NCBI GenBank assembly: GCA_946543085.1
Contig: CAMNLM010000003.1
Span: forward strand, 1 to 59,169
Source of the DNA: an uncultured Clostridia bacterium
Lineage (GTDB): Bacteria > Bacillota > Clostridia > Christensenellales > Aristaeellaceae
Reading direction: 5' to 3'
DNA: 59,169 bases
Below the pieces are notes generated by a model that was given only the letters and a program-made list of their open reading frames with translations, was not told where the DNA came from and ran no database searches. The position numbers and the translations under genes are program-made. This document shows, in pieces, positions 1 to 7,687 of the stretch; position 1 is the first letter of the stretch, and every line of letters starts with the position of its first letter.

Positions 1-364
1 TGGCTCACCCGTCAGGAGCCCCTTGAAAGACGCTCCTGCGGAGGGCTTCTGCGCCTTGTGTTTTGGGAGAATCGGGCGGGCAAGGTGATGCCGGCAGGCT
101 TCCCCTGGCTCACCCGTCAGGAGCCCCTTGAAAGACGCTCCTGCGGAGGGCTTCTGCGCCGTGCGCTTTGGAGGAATCAGGCGGGCAAGGTGATGCCGGC
201 AGGCTGTCCTTGGCTCGCCCGTCAGGGACCCCCTTGAAAGACGCTCCTGCGGAGGGCTTCTGCGCCGTGTGGTTTGGGAGAATCGGGCGGGTAAGGCGAA
301 GCCGGCAGGCTTCCCCTGGCTCACCCGTCAGGCACCCCCTTGAAAGACGCTCCTGCGGAGGGCT
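1..364. repeat. Tandem repeat, about 105-bp unit, 3.5 copies
   Basis: Units begin with TGGCTCACCCGTCAG near 1, 106, 211 and 317 (periods 105, 105, 106). Each contains the core CGCTCCTGCGGAGGGC preceded by CCCCTTGAAAGA. The core carries a small inverted repeat (CTCC-TGC-GGAG). The same core recurs dispersed and in other tandem arrays in this window (near 6.2-6.6, 9.2-9.3, 35.7 and 57.7-57.9 kb). The array directly abuts the 3' end of cdsA and probably continues to the left of the window. Frames through it are open on both strands but encode only repeat peptides, so I do not call a gene. Confidence 0.9.
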
Positions 365-389
365 GACGGAGGGGGTTGGCTGCCCTGTC

Positions 390-1205
390 TCAGAAGAGTA
401 TCGTCGCGCAGTAGAGCACGACGCTCATGAAGAGGATGCTGTCCAGGCGGTCCAGCATGCCGCCGTGGCCGGGGAAGAGGTTGGAATAATCCTTGATGCC
501 GCAGTGGCGCTTGACCAGGGAGGCGAACAGGTCGCCCATCTGGGAGGCCGCGCCGCCGAAAATGCCCAGGAAGACGCACACCCCCCAGCTCGGGAGAATC
601 GGCTGCGTGGTCGCGGCGCAGATGGCCCCGGCGATCGCGCGGACAATCACCGCGGCGAGCAGCGAGCCCGCCAGGCCGGCGATGGAGCCGGAGATCGTCT
701 TGTTGGGGCTGACGGGCGGGCAGAACTTCGGGCCGCCGACCTTGCTGCCGACGAAGAACGCGAGGGTGTCCCCGAGGATCGGCACGGCGATGAGCAGGCC
801 CAGCAGCGTCCGCTGCACGGAAAGCGGCTGCACCAGGCTCAGCGCGATGATGCACAGGCCGGGCAGCAGCACGGCGAACAGCGGCAGCACGCTCGCCAGG
901 GCGTCATAAAGCTTGGGCTGTTCGCGGAACATGACGCAGCTCACCGTGATGAGGCACGCGCCCATCAGCACGGGGATGATAACCTTCTGCCCGCAGAGCA
1001 GCGCGAGGGGGACGCTGATCACCAGGGCCGTCCACGTGGGCCAGCTTGTGATCTGGTGGCCCGCGCCGCGCAGCGCCTTGTATTCCTCGTACAGGGCGAC
1101 GCCGATGCAGACGATGCCGGTGACGGCCATCAGGGCCCCGCCGAAATAGATCAGCACCAGACCGAAGAGAACCAGGACGGTGCCAGTTGCCACACGTTGT
1201 GCCAA
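390..1205 (-). CDS. cdsA: Phosphatidate cytidylyltransferase (CDP-diglyceride synthase)
   Basis: Makes CDP-diacylglycerol from phosphatidate and CTP in the cytoplasmic membrane, the branch point of phospholipid synthesis. The 271-aa product is strongly hydrophobic with about eight membrane segments. It ends with the family signature at about residues 229-255, including the SLVKR, KD, HGG and DRLD elements that bind CTP and metal. The length is normal for bacterial CdsA. The start is a TTG at 1205 preceded by AAGGA at a good distance; no better ATG is near. Usual neighbours (ispU, frr, dxr) are absent. Upstream on the same strand lies the AAA+/partner pair; downstream is the tandem repeat, with no clear terminator. 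Confidence 0.93.
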   Translation of the reverse strand: MAQRVATGTVLVLFGLVLIYFGGALMAVTGIVCIGVALYEEYKALRGAGHQITSWPTWTALVISVPLALLCGQKVIIPVLMGACLITVSCVMFREQPKLYDALASVLPLFAVLLPGLCIIALSLVQPLSVQRTLLGLLIAVPILGDTLAFFVGSKVGGPKFCPPVSPNKTISGSIAGLAGSLLAAVIVRAIAGAICAATTQPILPSWGVCVFLGIFGGAASQMGDLFASLVKRHCGIKDYSNLFPGHGGMLDRLDSILFMSVVLYCATILF

Positions 1206-1313
1206 GGTGAGTTCCTTCTTTCTTTTTGCGGCTGGTCCATCGGGAGGACTCTTTGCAGATGCGCCCCCGCGGAGGGCTGGGTTGGTTTCTCAGTTTCCCT
1301 GAAGCGATCCCGT

Positions 1314-2099
1314 TCAGATCTCTTCGTCCAGCGCCCAGGGCTCGATCCTGCCGAAGACGCCGCCGCAGTCGCGGATGTAGGTCTCCGGGTCGATGAAGGC
1401 GAAGCGCACCTGGTGCATCTCCCTGCGGGTGAGCGTCACGCGCAGCAGCTCCTCGCCCGCGAGGGTGCCGGTGATCTCCACGCGCAGCACGGGCAGCAGG
1501 GCCGTGAGGTCGCGGGCGCAGCGCAGGGCCAGCCCCGCGAGATAGTGCCGGGCTTCGGCGACCGTGCCGTGCAGCTGCCCGGGCAGGGCCTCGAACGTCA
1601 CGCTCAGCGTGTCCGCGTCCACCGCCCGCACCTTGAAGGCGGCGGTATAGGGCTTCAGGTCGTCCAGCGGACGGGCGGCCCTCATCACGTCCGTGTAGGC
1701 GCGGATGTCGCCGTTCAGCACTTGCTCGGCCTTCTCGTGATAGATGCGCCACTGCTCCTCGGTCACCGTGCCGTCGGTCGGCATCGGCGAGGCGAGGGCG
1801 TCCGTCCAGTCCACGGTCTCGTCCGCCATCTTCCAGAAGGCCTCGAAGGGCGGCCTGCCGTTCTCCGCCGGCGCTTCCTCAGCGGTTTTTTCCGCCTCTG
1901 CCTCTGGTTCCGCCTCCGCCTCCGCCGCGGCCCGGCCCTTCAGGGGCAGGTCGACCGTGCCGGAGGTTTTATAGGCGGGCTTCGCGGGGGAAGCGGGCTT
2001 CGCCTGGTTCGCCTTGTCGGCCTTCAGCGTGCCCCACAGGTCGCCCACGATCTCGTACAGGTTGTCCAGGGGATTGGTTTCCTTATCCTTCTCCGCCAT
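1314..2099 (-). CDS. Unknown protein encoded with a Clp-like ATPase
   Basis: I do not recognise this 261-aa protein. Residues 1-40 look helical and charged, 40-85 form an Ala/Pro/Glu-rich low-complexity linker, and about 85-261 look like a mixed alpha/beta globular domain (FEAFWKMADETVDW, then FKVRAVDADTLSVTFEALPG, ending IRDCGGVFGRIEPW). No signal peptide or membrane segment is visible. The ATG at 2099 has GGAGGG upstream. The gene begins 3 bp after the stop of the AAA+ ATPase at 2103-3995, so the two are almost certainly co-transcribed and perhaps translationally coupled. By inference it could be an adaptor or substrate of that ATPase; nothing in the sequence proves this. Confidence 0.8.
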   Translation of the reverse strand: MAEKDKETNPLDNLYEIVGDLWGTLKADKANQAKPASPAKPAYKTSGTVDLPLKGRAAAEAEAEPEAEAEKTAEEAPAENGRPPFEAFWKMADETVDWTDALASPMPTDGTVTEEQWRIYHEKAEQVLNGDIRAYTDVMRAARPLDDLKPYTAAFKVRAVDADTLSVTFEALPGQLHGTVAEARHYLAGLALRCARDLTALLPVLRVEITGTLAGEELLRVTLTRREMHQVRFAFIDPETYIRDCGGVFGRIEPWALDEEI

Positions 2100-2102
2100 G
2101 GC

Positions 2103-3995
2103 TCAGCCCTCCTTTTCGTCGCGCACGGCCCGGCACTGCAGGCAGGGCGGGTTGGATGTGGTCTCAAAGCGCTCCACGGTCACCTCGGCGCGCTCCAGCA
2201 CCTCGTTGTCGAACAGCCAGCGTGAGAGCGGGTTGATCAGCAGACTCTCGACCTGGTTGCCGATGCCGCGGCCGCCGTTGCTCAGGTCGGCCAGCGCGGC
2301 CTCGCGCAGCTCGCTGTAGGCCTCCTCACCGATGACGAGGCGGATGCGCTTCTGCTCCTCCAGGCGGCGGATGATCTTGTCCACCTGCGCGCGGAGGATG
2401 TGCTCGCCGGCGTCGCGGCGGATGTAGTCGAACACGACGATGTTCTCGCCGATGCGGTTGAGGATCTCGGGACGGCCGAGCTCCAGCTTGAAGTAGTCCT
2501 CGATGCCCTGGCGCACGCGCTCCTGCACCTGCTGGTAGTCCATGTCCATGGTGACGTTGGCGTGGCGGTTGCCCATCGCGTCCTCGACGTAGATGCCCAG
2601 GTTGCTGGTGAAGATGATGATGGTCTCGCTGAAATAGACCGTGTTGCCCTGGCCGTCGGTCATGCGGCCGTCCTCGAGGATCTGCAGGAACTTGTCCAGG
2701 ATCGTGGCGTGGGCCTTCTCGATCTCGTCGAAGAGCAGGATGCAGAAGGGGTTTTTCTTCACCGCGTTGGTCAGCTGGCCGCCCGCCTCGTACCCGACGT
2801 ATCCGGGAGGCGCGCCCATCAGCTTCTGGTCAGAGTGGCTCTGGCCGTATTCGCTCATGTCGAAGCGGACGCAGGCGCTCTCGTCGCCGAAGAGCTTCTC
2901 GGCCAGGGCCTTGGCAGTCTCGGTCTTGCCTACGCCGGTCGGGCCCGCGTAGAAGAGCACGCCCTTGGGCTTGGCCGTGTTGGAGGAGGACAGGCCGTTC
3001 ATGCCCGTCACCGCGCGCTTGACCACGTCCAGCGTGCGCTCCAGGGCGGCGTCCTGGCCCTTGATGCGCTTCTCGAAGTCCTGCTTGGCCGTGCGCAGGC
3101 TCTCCATGGAGAGCGTCTGCCAGGGGTTCTCGCTGATGCCGTATTTGTAGAGGTCGATGACCTTGCTCAGGTCGCGGATCGGCATGCACTCGCGCTTGCT
3201 CAGCCGCCGCAGGGCGTCCAGCTCGGTGAAGGTCATGCCCTCGGTGAGGGCGACGAACTTCTCCTGGAGCTTCGCCAGCTCGTCCGGATGCTCGCGGTAA
3301 TAGGGCATGTCCGTGCGGTAGACCGCGCTGTCGAAGAAGGTCGGGAAGGCACGGCCCGCGATCAGGCGCTTGCGCTCCTCGCGGTCGGGGGCCTCCAGGG
3401 TGATGGTCTGGCTGACCGGATTGTTCAGGTAGAACCAGGCCGGAAGGTCGTTCACCTTGTTCACCAGGAGGATCAGCAGGTTCTGTCGCCGTCCCATGGG
3501 CGTGCGCACCGTGGCGGCGGAGAGCGCCGCCTGCAGCAGGAGGTTGTAGCTGTTCACGTCCGCCTGGTCCATGCGGTCGGGGGTCGTGATGTAATGGCTG
3601 GCGAGCTCCAGCACGGTGACCGTGGCGGTCCTGTCCTGGCTCATGGCTTTGCGGATGAGGTTCGGCGCGGTCTCCGCCTTGTTGCCCTTGAATTCCGCGG
3701 GGATGACGCCCTTCTCCAGCTTCGCGCCGACCGCCGCGGCGTAGCGCTGCAGCATGGACGGGTCGTAGGGATTCATAAAGCCCATCAGGTTGGAATAGAA
3801 GACGATCTCGCTCCAGCCGTTGTCCGCGAAATAGCCCATCAGGTACCGGGACAGCGGCACCAGGCTGTCCTCGGGGATGGATCCCGAGACCGGGTAGCGG
3901 TACTGATCCAGCACGTTCCCCTCCAGGATCAGCAGAGGCTTGATCGCGCTGAACAGCTCCAGTTCTCTATGCCATTTGGAAATCAATGCTTCCAT
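2103..3995 (-). CDS. Clp/HSP100-type AAA+ ATPase with degenerate first domain
   Basis: A 630-aa ATPase. The second half is a classical ClpA/B D2-type module: VKGQDAA-like start near 312, Walker A GPTGVGKT at 351-358, pore loop GYVG at 398-401, Walker B ILLFDE at 419-424, sensor-1 FTSN at 462-465 and a sensor-2 region GGRGIGN near 574. Residues about 1-290 resemble an AAA fold (Walker-B-like VTVLELA near 127, sensor-like LLILLVNK near 173, PDREER near 203) but have no Walker A, so this half should not hydrolyse ATP. No ClpP-binding loop was recognised. The C terminus carries a CLQC pair. It probably remodels proteins with its 261-aa partner. Promoter TTTCCA-N17-TATAAT lies at 4061-4089. It is distinct from ordinary ClpB or ClpC, which have two active domains. 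Confidence 0.85.
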   Translation of the reverse strand: MEALISKWHRELELFSAIKPLLILEGNVLDQYRYPVSGSIPEDSLVPLSRYLMGYFADNGWSEIVFYSNLMGFMNPYDPSMLQRYAAAVGAKLEKGVIPAEFKGNKAETAPNLIRKAMSQDRTATVTVLELASHYITTPDRMDQADVNSYNLLLQAALSAATVRTPMGRRQNLLILLVNKVNDLPAWFYLNNPVSQTITLEAPDREERKRLIAGRAFPTFFDSAVYRTDMPYYREHPDELAKLQEKFVALTEGMTFTELDALRRLSKRECMPIRDLSKVIDLYKYGISENPWQTLSMESLRTAKQDFEKRIKGQDAALERTLDVVKRAVTGMNGLSSSNTAKPKGVLFYAGPTGVGKTETAKALAEKLFGDESACVRFDMSEYGQSHSDQKLMGAPPGYVGYEAGGQLTNAVKKNPFCILLFDEIEKAHATILDKFLQILEDGRMTDGQGNTVYFSETIIIFTSNLGIYVEDAMGNRHANVTMDMDYQQVQERVRQGIEDYFKLELGRPEILNRIGENIVVFDYIRRDAGEHILRAQVDKIIRRLEEQKRIRLVIGEEAYSELREAALADLSNGGRGIGNQVESLLINPLSRWLFDNEVLERAEVTVERFETTSNPPCLQCRAVRDEKEG

Positions 3996-4060
3996 ATATA
4001 CGCGCTTTCTCCTTCCTCCCAGGCAGGTTGAAAAACCGGCGGCAAAAACGCCGTTAGGCC

Positions 4061-4089
4061 ATTATAGCATAGATTTGAAGGACTGGAAA
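4061..4089 (-). promoter_or_regulatory. Sigma-A promoter of the AAA+ ATPase unit
   Basis: On the minus strand, TTTCCA and TATAAT (plus-strand ATTATA at 4061-4066) are separated by 17 bp. The element lies about 65 bp upstream of the ATPase start codon. Confidence 0.6.
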
Positions 4090-4180
4090 GGTGCGCGGAG
4101 GGAAAACATCCGCCGGGATGGCGCGGGACGGCGCGGGGAACGCGCTGCCCGGTCGGCCCCTGCGCCGCAAAAATCCAAGA

Positions 4181-4208
4181 TTGACAAAACGGCCTCAATC
4201 GTTATAAT
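4181..4208 (+). promoter_or_regulatory. Near-consensus promoter for mgtE
   Basis: TTGACA (4181-4186) and TATAAT (4203-4208) are separated by 16 bp. Transcription should begin near 4215, giving a leader of about 280 nt before the mgtE start codon. Confidence 0.7.
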
Positions 4209-4493
4209 GAAAGCAGTTCCTACAACAGAAATGAGGTGAGACAAGGTGGACGGTCATGACAGTATAGGCGAAGCCGCCGGGCCCGGGCTTTCCACCCTGC
4301 TCACAGGGTTCGGACGCTGACGTTCGGCCTTTGCCTTTCTGCCGCCTGATCGAAAAACAGACCCGACAGGTGTTCTTTGCGTTGCGAAAATCCTTCCGTC
4401 CGCATGGGCGGCGCGGCGTGCCGTGCGGCCATGCGTCAGCCGGGAGGGAGCGCGCAGAGAGAGCGCAAAACGCATGGAAAGGAGAGGGAACCT
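4209..4493 (+). promoter_or_regulatory. Long structured leader of mgtE, riboswitch candidate
   Basis: About 285 nt separate the promoter from the mgtE start codon. The leader contains several GC-rich inverted repeats (for example GGCGAAGCC near 4268 and CACCCTGCTCACAGGG near 4292). It opens with GAGGTGAGAC, reminiscent of the start of the M-box (ykoK) Mg-sensing riboswitch (TTAGGTGAGGC). The rest of the M-box consensus is not recognisable to me, so identification as an M-box is speculative. Mg-transporter genes in Bacillota are often preceded by that element, which is why a diverged form or a different regulatory RNA is worth considering. Confidence 0.35.
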
Positions 4494-6098
4494 ATGGGTG
4501 ACATGAAGGAAGTATTGGAAGAAGAGAAGGAGCAGGCCGGACAGGCCGCCGCTCCCGCCCCCGAAGAAGCAGCCGAGCCGAAGGAAGCGTCGTCCATCGA
4601 CGCCGAGGAGGCGGTCGAGCACGCGCTCGCGGCGGAGGCGGCTGAGGAGAAAGAGGAGAAGGAAGCCAGGGAAGAAATAGAGGAGAAGGAAGAGCACGAA
4701 GACAAGGAAGAGGTCTTCGAGCATCCCGACTACGAGGCCGAGCTGGTCGGCATCATCCGCAGCGATCTGTCGAGCGCGGAAAAGCGCGACCGCCTCGCCG
4801 ATTACCACTACAACGACATCGCCGACGTCCTGGCGAAGCTGACCCCCGAGGAGCGCAAAGCGATCTACCGCCTGCTGGGCGCGGAGGAGGTCTCCGAGAT
4901 CTTCGCCTACCTGGACGACGCGAGCGAATTCATCGAAGAGCTGACGCCCGAGACCGCCGCGCACATCGTGCAGGAGATGGACGCGGACGACGCCGTGGAC
5001 ATTCTGGAAGACCTGGACGAAGAGCACCAGCAAGCCATCATCGAGCGGATGGACGAGGAGTCCAGGACGGACATCGAGCTGATTCAGTCCTATCCCGAGG
5101 ACGAGATCGGCAGCAAGATGACCACGAACTACATCGCCATCCGCCGCGGCATCTCCGTGAAGGCGGCCATGCGCAGCCTGGTGGACCAGGCGGCGGACAA
5201 CGACAACCTCTCCACGATCTACGTGGTGGAGGAAGGCGACATTTTCTACGGCGCGATCACCCTGCAGGATCTGATCATCGCGCGGGAATTCACCGACCTG
5301 GAAACCCTGGTCACGACCTCCTACCCCTATGTGTACGACCACGAGACCGTGGACACCTGCATCGAGGAACTGAAGGACTACAGCGAGGACTCCATCCCCG
5401 TGCTCTCCAGCGACAAGAAGCTGCTGGGCGTCATCACCTCCCAGGATCTGGTCGAGGTCGTGGACGAGGAGATGGGCGAGGACTACGCAAAGCTGGCCGG
5501 CTTGACCGACGAGGAAGATCTGAACGAGCCGCTCAGGCAGTCCATCAAGAAGCGTCTGCCCTGGCTGATCACGCTGATGTTCCTGGGCCTGCTGGTCTCC
5601 TCTGTGGTCGGCGTGTTTGAACCGGTCATGGCGGCCCTGCCGCTGGCCGTGGCCTTCCAGTCCATGATTCTCGACATGAGCGGCAACGCGGGCACCCAGT
5701 CCCTGGCCGTGACCATCCGCGTGCTGACGGATGAAAACCTGACCTCCGCCCAGAAGCGGAAGTTCGTCTTCAAGGAAATGCGCGTGGGCATGACCAACGG
5801 CATGATTCTCGGCCTCGCGTCGTGCACCATCGTCGGGCTGTACATCATGATCCTGAAGGGAAGGCCCTTTGCCTACAGCTTCTCCATCAGTCTGTGTCTC
5901 GGCATCGCGCTGATGATCGCCATGACGATCACGTCGCTGACCGGCACGCTGGTTCCGATGATCATGAAGAAGCTCAAGATCGACCCCGCCGTGGCGTCGG
6001 GGCCGCTGATTACGACCATGAGTGACCTGGTCGCCGTGGTGACGTATTATGGGCTGGTGTGGATCCTGCTGATCCACGTCCTGCATCTGGCGGGGTGA
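4494..6098 (+). CDS. mgtE: Magnesium transporter MgtE
   Basis: Mg-selective channel/transporter of the cytoplasmic membrane. The 534-aa product has a very acidic, Glu/Ala-rich tail at 1-75, the MgtE N-terminal helical domain at about 80-190, a tandem CBS pair at about 205-330 that senses Mg, and five membrane segments from about 355 to the end with the pore motif NAGTQS. I chose the ATG at 4494 because GGAAAGGAGAGGG lies just upstream; an in-frame ATG at 4377 lacks such a site. The acidic extension is longer than usual. Downstream are repeat hairpins rather than a simple terminator. Confidence 0.94.
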   Translation: MGDMKEVLEEEKEQAGQAAAPAPEEAAEPKEASSIDAEEAVEHALAAEAAEEKEEKEAREEIEEKEEHEDKEEVFEHPDYEAELVGIIRSDLSSAEKRDRLADYHYNDIADVLAKLTPEERKAIYRLLGAEEVSEIFAYLDDASEFIEELTPETAAHIVQEMDADDAVDILEDLDEEHQQAIIERMDEESRTDIELIQSYPEDEIGSKMTTNYIAIRRGISVKAAMRSLVDQAADNDNLSTIYVVEEGDIFYGAITLQDLIIAREFTDLETLVTTSYPYVYDHETVDTCIEELKDYSEDSIPVLSSDKKLLGVITSQDLVEVVDEEMGEDYAKLAGLTDEEDLNEPLRQSIKKRLPWLITLMFLGLLVSSVVGVFEPVMAALPLAVAFQSMILDMSGNAGTQSLAVTIRVLTDENLTSAQKRKFVFKEMRVGMTNGMILGLASCTIVGLYIMILKGRPFAYSFSISLCLGIALMIAMTITSLTGTLVPMIMKKLKIDPAVASGPLITTMSDLVAVVTYYGLVWILLIHVLHLAG

Positions 6099-6190
6099 GG
6101 GGTCCCCCTCACCCGGCCCCTCCCCGCAAGCGGGGAGGGGCGTATATAGTTAGATGACCCGGGGGAACCATTCCTCCGGAAAGTTTCCCC
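6099..6190. repeat. Intergenic hairpin modules following mgtE
   Basis: Holds a GC hairpin (CCCCTCCCCGC/GCGGGGAGGGG, about 6118-6141) and a second hairpin with GGGGGAA...TTTCCCCC arms around CCTCCGGA. Both modules recur in the same order near 9.08, 35.55 and 57.65 kb and in reverse near 56.5 kb. The first may also act as the mgtE terminator, although no T-run follows. Confidence 0.8.
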
Positions 6191-6572
6191 CGGACCCCCT
6201 GTAAAGGCGCTCCTGCGGAGGGCTTTTGGTTCCCCCGAGCCCCTGTAAAAGCGCTCCGGCGGAGGGCTATTGTTTCTCCCGGGCCCCTGTAAAGGCGCTC
6301 CTGCGGAGGGCCATCGTTTCCACCGGGCACCGGTAAAGGCATTCCTGCAGAGGGCCATTGTTTTCCCCGGACCCCTTGTAAAGGCGCTCCTGCGGAGGGC
6401 TATTGGTTACCCCTGACCCCTGTAAAGGTGCTCTGGCGGAGGGCTATTGGTTACCCAGACCCCTGTATAGACGCTTGTGCGGCGGGCTATTGGTTACCCA
6501 GACCCCTGTAAAGGTGCTCCTGCGGAGGGCTGTTGGTTACCCAGACCCCTGCAAGGCGCTGTAGCGGAGGGA
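6191..6572. repeat. Tandem repeat, about 44-bp unit, 9 copies
   Basis: Each unit reads roughly CCCCTGTAAAGGCGCTCCTG followed by CGGAGGGCTATTGGTTACCC, with substitutions between copies. Nine cores can be counted between about 6191 and 6572. The later copies share TATTGGTTACCCAGA flanks, suggesting recent local expansion. The array ends about 45 bp before the YARHG-protein gene, so that gene's promoter must lie in or next to it; no convincing -35/-10 pair was found. Confidence 0.9.
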
Positions 6573-6618
6573 TGCAGTCCCTGGAGCATTCATCACAACG
6601 GTATGGAGGAATGAACGT

Positions 6619-7575
6619 ATGCGTACGCTGCCGCAAAAGATCACCGCCCTGTTTCTCGGCGCGCTGCTCGCGCTGACCGTGGCGCTCAGCGCCGTCCCCG
6701 CCGCGGAGGCGGCCGGCGACCGGGTCTACATCATCCCGGACAGCGACCGGCGTCAGCTGACCGCGGCCGAGCTGTGGGGCTACGACTATGAGACGCTGGG
6801 CTATATCCTCAATGAGATTTTCGCGCGGCACGGGTACAACTTCATCCCCGGCCAGAAGTATGACAACTACTTCAGCCTGATGCCCTGGTACACGCCCAAC
6901 GCCAACCCGAACAACCACGACGCCTGCTACACCCAGCTGAACAAGGTGGAGTGGAACAACGAGTCGCTGGTGAAGGATGTCCGCGCCCAGATGCGCGCCC
7001 AGAAGACCACGAATCCCAAGGGCAAGAACATCTGGAAGATCATCGACATCTCCGCCTTCTCCTACAACGTGGTAGACCCGCTGAACGGCTTCCGGTACAT
7101 CTCGCTCAAGGGCGGCCAGAAGCTTGCGGTCTACGCCGCGCCGGGCAGCGGCAGCTACCGCGCCAACCGCGGCAAGGCCATGGTCTCCACCAACGGCCAG
7201 GTCTACGCCCTCGGCTGGGACAGCGGCTGCCTGCTCATCATGTACTACGCGGACAGCGCGGGCTATGTGGTGCGCACGGGCTATGTGCTGGGCAAGAACA
7301 TCAAGGGCGGTGTGCCGTCCCTGTCCCAGCTCAGCTGGGACAACCAGTGGACGACCGCGAGCGTGACCTGCGGCTTCACCGACGACCCGTCCGCAGGCTC
7401 CGCGCCGCTGGCGACGATCCCCGCCGGGGCGAGCGTGCTCTATCTCTCCACGTTCTATAACAACAAGGGCGTGTGGGATTACGTGCAGTACGCGGTCGAC
7501 GGCAAGACCGCCCGGGGCTTTGTGCCGCATGGGAGCCTGAACATCTCGCTGGAGGACAGCGACGACATCGGTTAA
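6619..7575 (+). CDS. Secreted YARHG-domain protein with SH3-like C terminus
   Basis: A 318-aa exported protein. Residues 1-32 are a signal peptide (basic start, hydrophobic core, AEA-A cleavage region). Residues about 45-100 form a YARHG domain (LTAAELWGYDYETLGYILNE, IFARHGY, then WYTP), an extracellular domain often linked to peptidoglycan. Residues about 140-310 contain two stretches typical of bacterial SH3-like modules (GQKLAVYAAPGS; PLATIPAGASVLYLS, then GFVPHGSL). It is likely a cell-wall or surface-associated protein of unknown task. The ATG has ATGGAGGAATGA upstream. A strong bidirectional terminator follows at 7591-7627. Confidence 0.85.
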   Translation: MRTLPQKITALFLGALLALTVALSAVPAAEAAGDRVYIIPDSDRRQLTAAELWGYDYETLGYILNEIFARHGYNFIPGQKYDNYFSLMPWYTPNANPNNHDACYTQLNKVEWNNESLVKDVRAQMRAQKTTNPKGKNIWKIIDISAFSYNVVDPLNGFRYISLKGGQKLAVYAAPGSGSYRANRGKAMVSTNGQVYALGWDSGCLLIMYYADSAGYVVRTGYVLGKNIKGGVPSLSQLSWDNQWTTASVTCGFTDDPSAGSAPLATIPAGASVLYLSTFYNNKGVWDYVQYAVDGKTARGFVPHGSLNISLEDSDDIG

Positions 7576-7590
7576 TATCAGGCAGACGCA

Positions 7591-7627
7591 AAACGCGAAA
7601 CCCTTTCGATGCGGGTTTCGCGTTTTT
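7591..7627. terminator. Bidirectional intrinsic terminator
   Basis: A 13-bp stem (AAACGCGAAACCC / GGGTTTCGCGTTT) ends in T-runs on both strands. It separates the convergent YARHG-protein gene and rmuC. Confidence 0.85.
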
Positions 7628-7687
7628 GCGTGACGGGAAAATTCCGCCCCCGGCGCTCTGTGAAAGGCGCTCCGTGTGAGCATAGCC

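Noticed and set aside
168..2225. Long plus-strand frame across the repeat array, cdsA and the unknown gene
   Set aside because: It is antisense to cdsA and its neighbour, has repeat-derived peptides and composition typical of GC-rich shadow frames, and lacks a ribosome site.
4254..6086. 610-aa minus-strand frame opposite mgtE
   Set aside because: His/Gln/Asp-rich composition is the usual antisense reading of an acidic GC-rich gene; mgtE on the other strand is unmistakable.
6191..6572. Possible CRISPR array (regular 44-bp repetition)
   Set aside because: Units are tandem and diverged throughout, with no constant repeat separated by unique spacers and no cas genes.
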